DNA of 42,835 nt from Promethearchaeota archaeon (GTDB lineage: Archaea; Asgardarchaeota; Lokiarchaeia; Sigyniarchaeales; Promethearchaeaceae). Positions 42,611 to 42,835 of the stretch are shown here, one piece after another. Position numbers and translations under genes: made by a program. Positions within the stretch are counted from its first letter, which is position 1. Each line of letters begins with the position of its first letter. The stretch is from NCBI GenBank assembly GCA_004524545.1, contig SDNX01000011.1, positions 1 through 42,835 of the forward strand, read 5' to 3'. The notes under the pieces are model-generated. The model had not been told where the DNA came from and made no database searches. It saw only the letters and a program-made list of their open reading frames with translations.

Positions 42611-42835
42611 TTAACAGTGTTCAGTTAATTTGAATCGATTTTCGACAAAGAGTTTTAATTCTTGCATGTTCACTCCGTTCTTTGCGGAAACCGAGAACAT
42701 TTTCAATAAACCTTTGGGAGAAACTTCTTTAATCTCGATCTGAAATTCATGAAGAACTTTACCAATTTCTTGAATAATCTGATCTATTTCACGTTTTTTT
42801 AACTGGTCGATTTTGTTGATTATCAATGCACATGG
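42611..42835 (-). CDS. GTPase, C-terminal part only (cut by window edge)
   Basis: The frame runs off the right edge, with residues PCALIINKIDQL as its first visible part. NKID is the G4 guanine-specificity motif and SAKNGVNM the G5 loop, followed by a final helix (LKLFVENRF). Only about 75 residues are visible, so the P-loop and family (Ras-like, Era/Obg-like or other TRAFAC) cannot be given. Confidence 0.8.
   Translation of the reverse strand, partial: PCALIINKIDQLKKREIDQIIQEIGKVLHEFQIEIKEVSPKGLLKMFSVSAKNGVNMQELKLFVENRFKLTEHC

Overview
The window is AT-rich archaeal chromosome, most likely from an Asgard archaeon (Promethearchaeota). Archaeal markers are TFB (TFIIB), Gar1, TrmY, the wyosine enzyme TYW1, ribosomal protein eS26, ribose-1,5-bisphosphate isomerase with form III RuBisCO, an archaeal-type ADH synthase and an intron-containing tRNA-Tyr. 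The Asgard assignment rests on a Rab/Ras-like small GTPase, a ubiquitin-like protein ending in Gly-Gly-Cys, a roadblock/LC7 protein and a large HEAT plus tandem winged-helix protein. I see no rRNA, IS element, CRISPR array or phage module. Species-level placement is not possible from the sequence alone.

Layout. 1-4534 (+): a membrane protein cut by the window edge, a double winged-helix regulator, a nucleoside phosphorylase and TYW1; two of the junctions are 4-bp ATGA overlaps. 4535-6899: a HAD phosphatase, a small winged-helix protein and two related CxxC carboxymuconolactone-decarboxylase-like proteins. 6941-11652 (-): a large membrane protein, then a cluster transcribed as small GTPase, thioredoxin-like, V4R, Lrp-type ligand-binding domain, ubiquitin-like protein, preceded by a 4-TM protein. 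12038-18549: an unknown protein, a membrane-anchored subtilase, ADH synthase, L-aspartate oxidase, a TspO-like protein and a UbiA prenyltransferase. 18577-22501 (-): RuBisCO, R15P isomerase, a zinc ribbon and an E1-like (MoeB/ThiF) protein. 22686-26150 (+): DEAD-box helicase, a ThiI-like protein with an eroded ATP site, and an LHPP-like HAD.

26099-27158 is unusual: a 46-bp copy of the 3' end of the LHPP-like gene lies 1,014 bp downstream of the original and brackets a small membrane protein gene. Next come a tRNA-Tyr modelled with two introns and a swapped 18:55 tertiary pair, a GDPD, an O6-alkylguanine methyltransferase, a tandem pair of 4-TM genes (the second interrupted by TAG), a GNAT, a collagen-like surface protein, aldose epimerase, a macrodomain protein, the 917-residue HEAT/winged-helix protein, a HAD-FAH pair, eS26, a CDP-alcohol phosphatidyltransferase and TrmY. 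A structured-RNA candidate fills 39740-40035. The window ends with roadblock/LC7, TFB, Gar1 and the C-terminus of a GTPase.

Functional threads: (i) nucleoside salvage, since the nucleoside phosphorylase yields ribose-1-phosphate and R15P isomerase plus RuBisCO turn R15P into 3-phosphoglycerate, although the step joining them is not in the window; (ii) tRNA and rRNA maturation (TYW1, TrmY, Gar1, ThiI-like, DEAD-box); (iii) eukaryote-like signalling parts, with the GTPase beside a V4R protein (the domain related to TRAPP Bet3), the ubiquitin-like protein, the E1-like protein and roadblock. The GTPase-V4R-ubiquitin-like cluster is the best candidate for an undescribed system.
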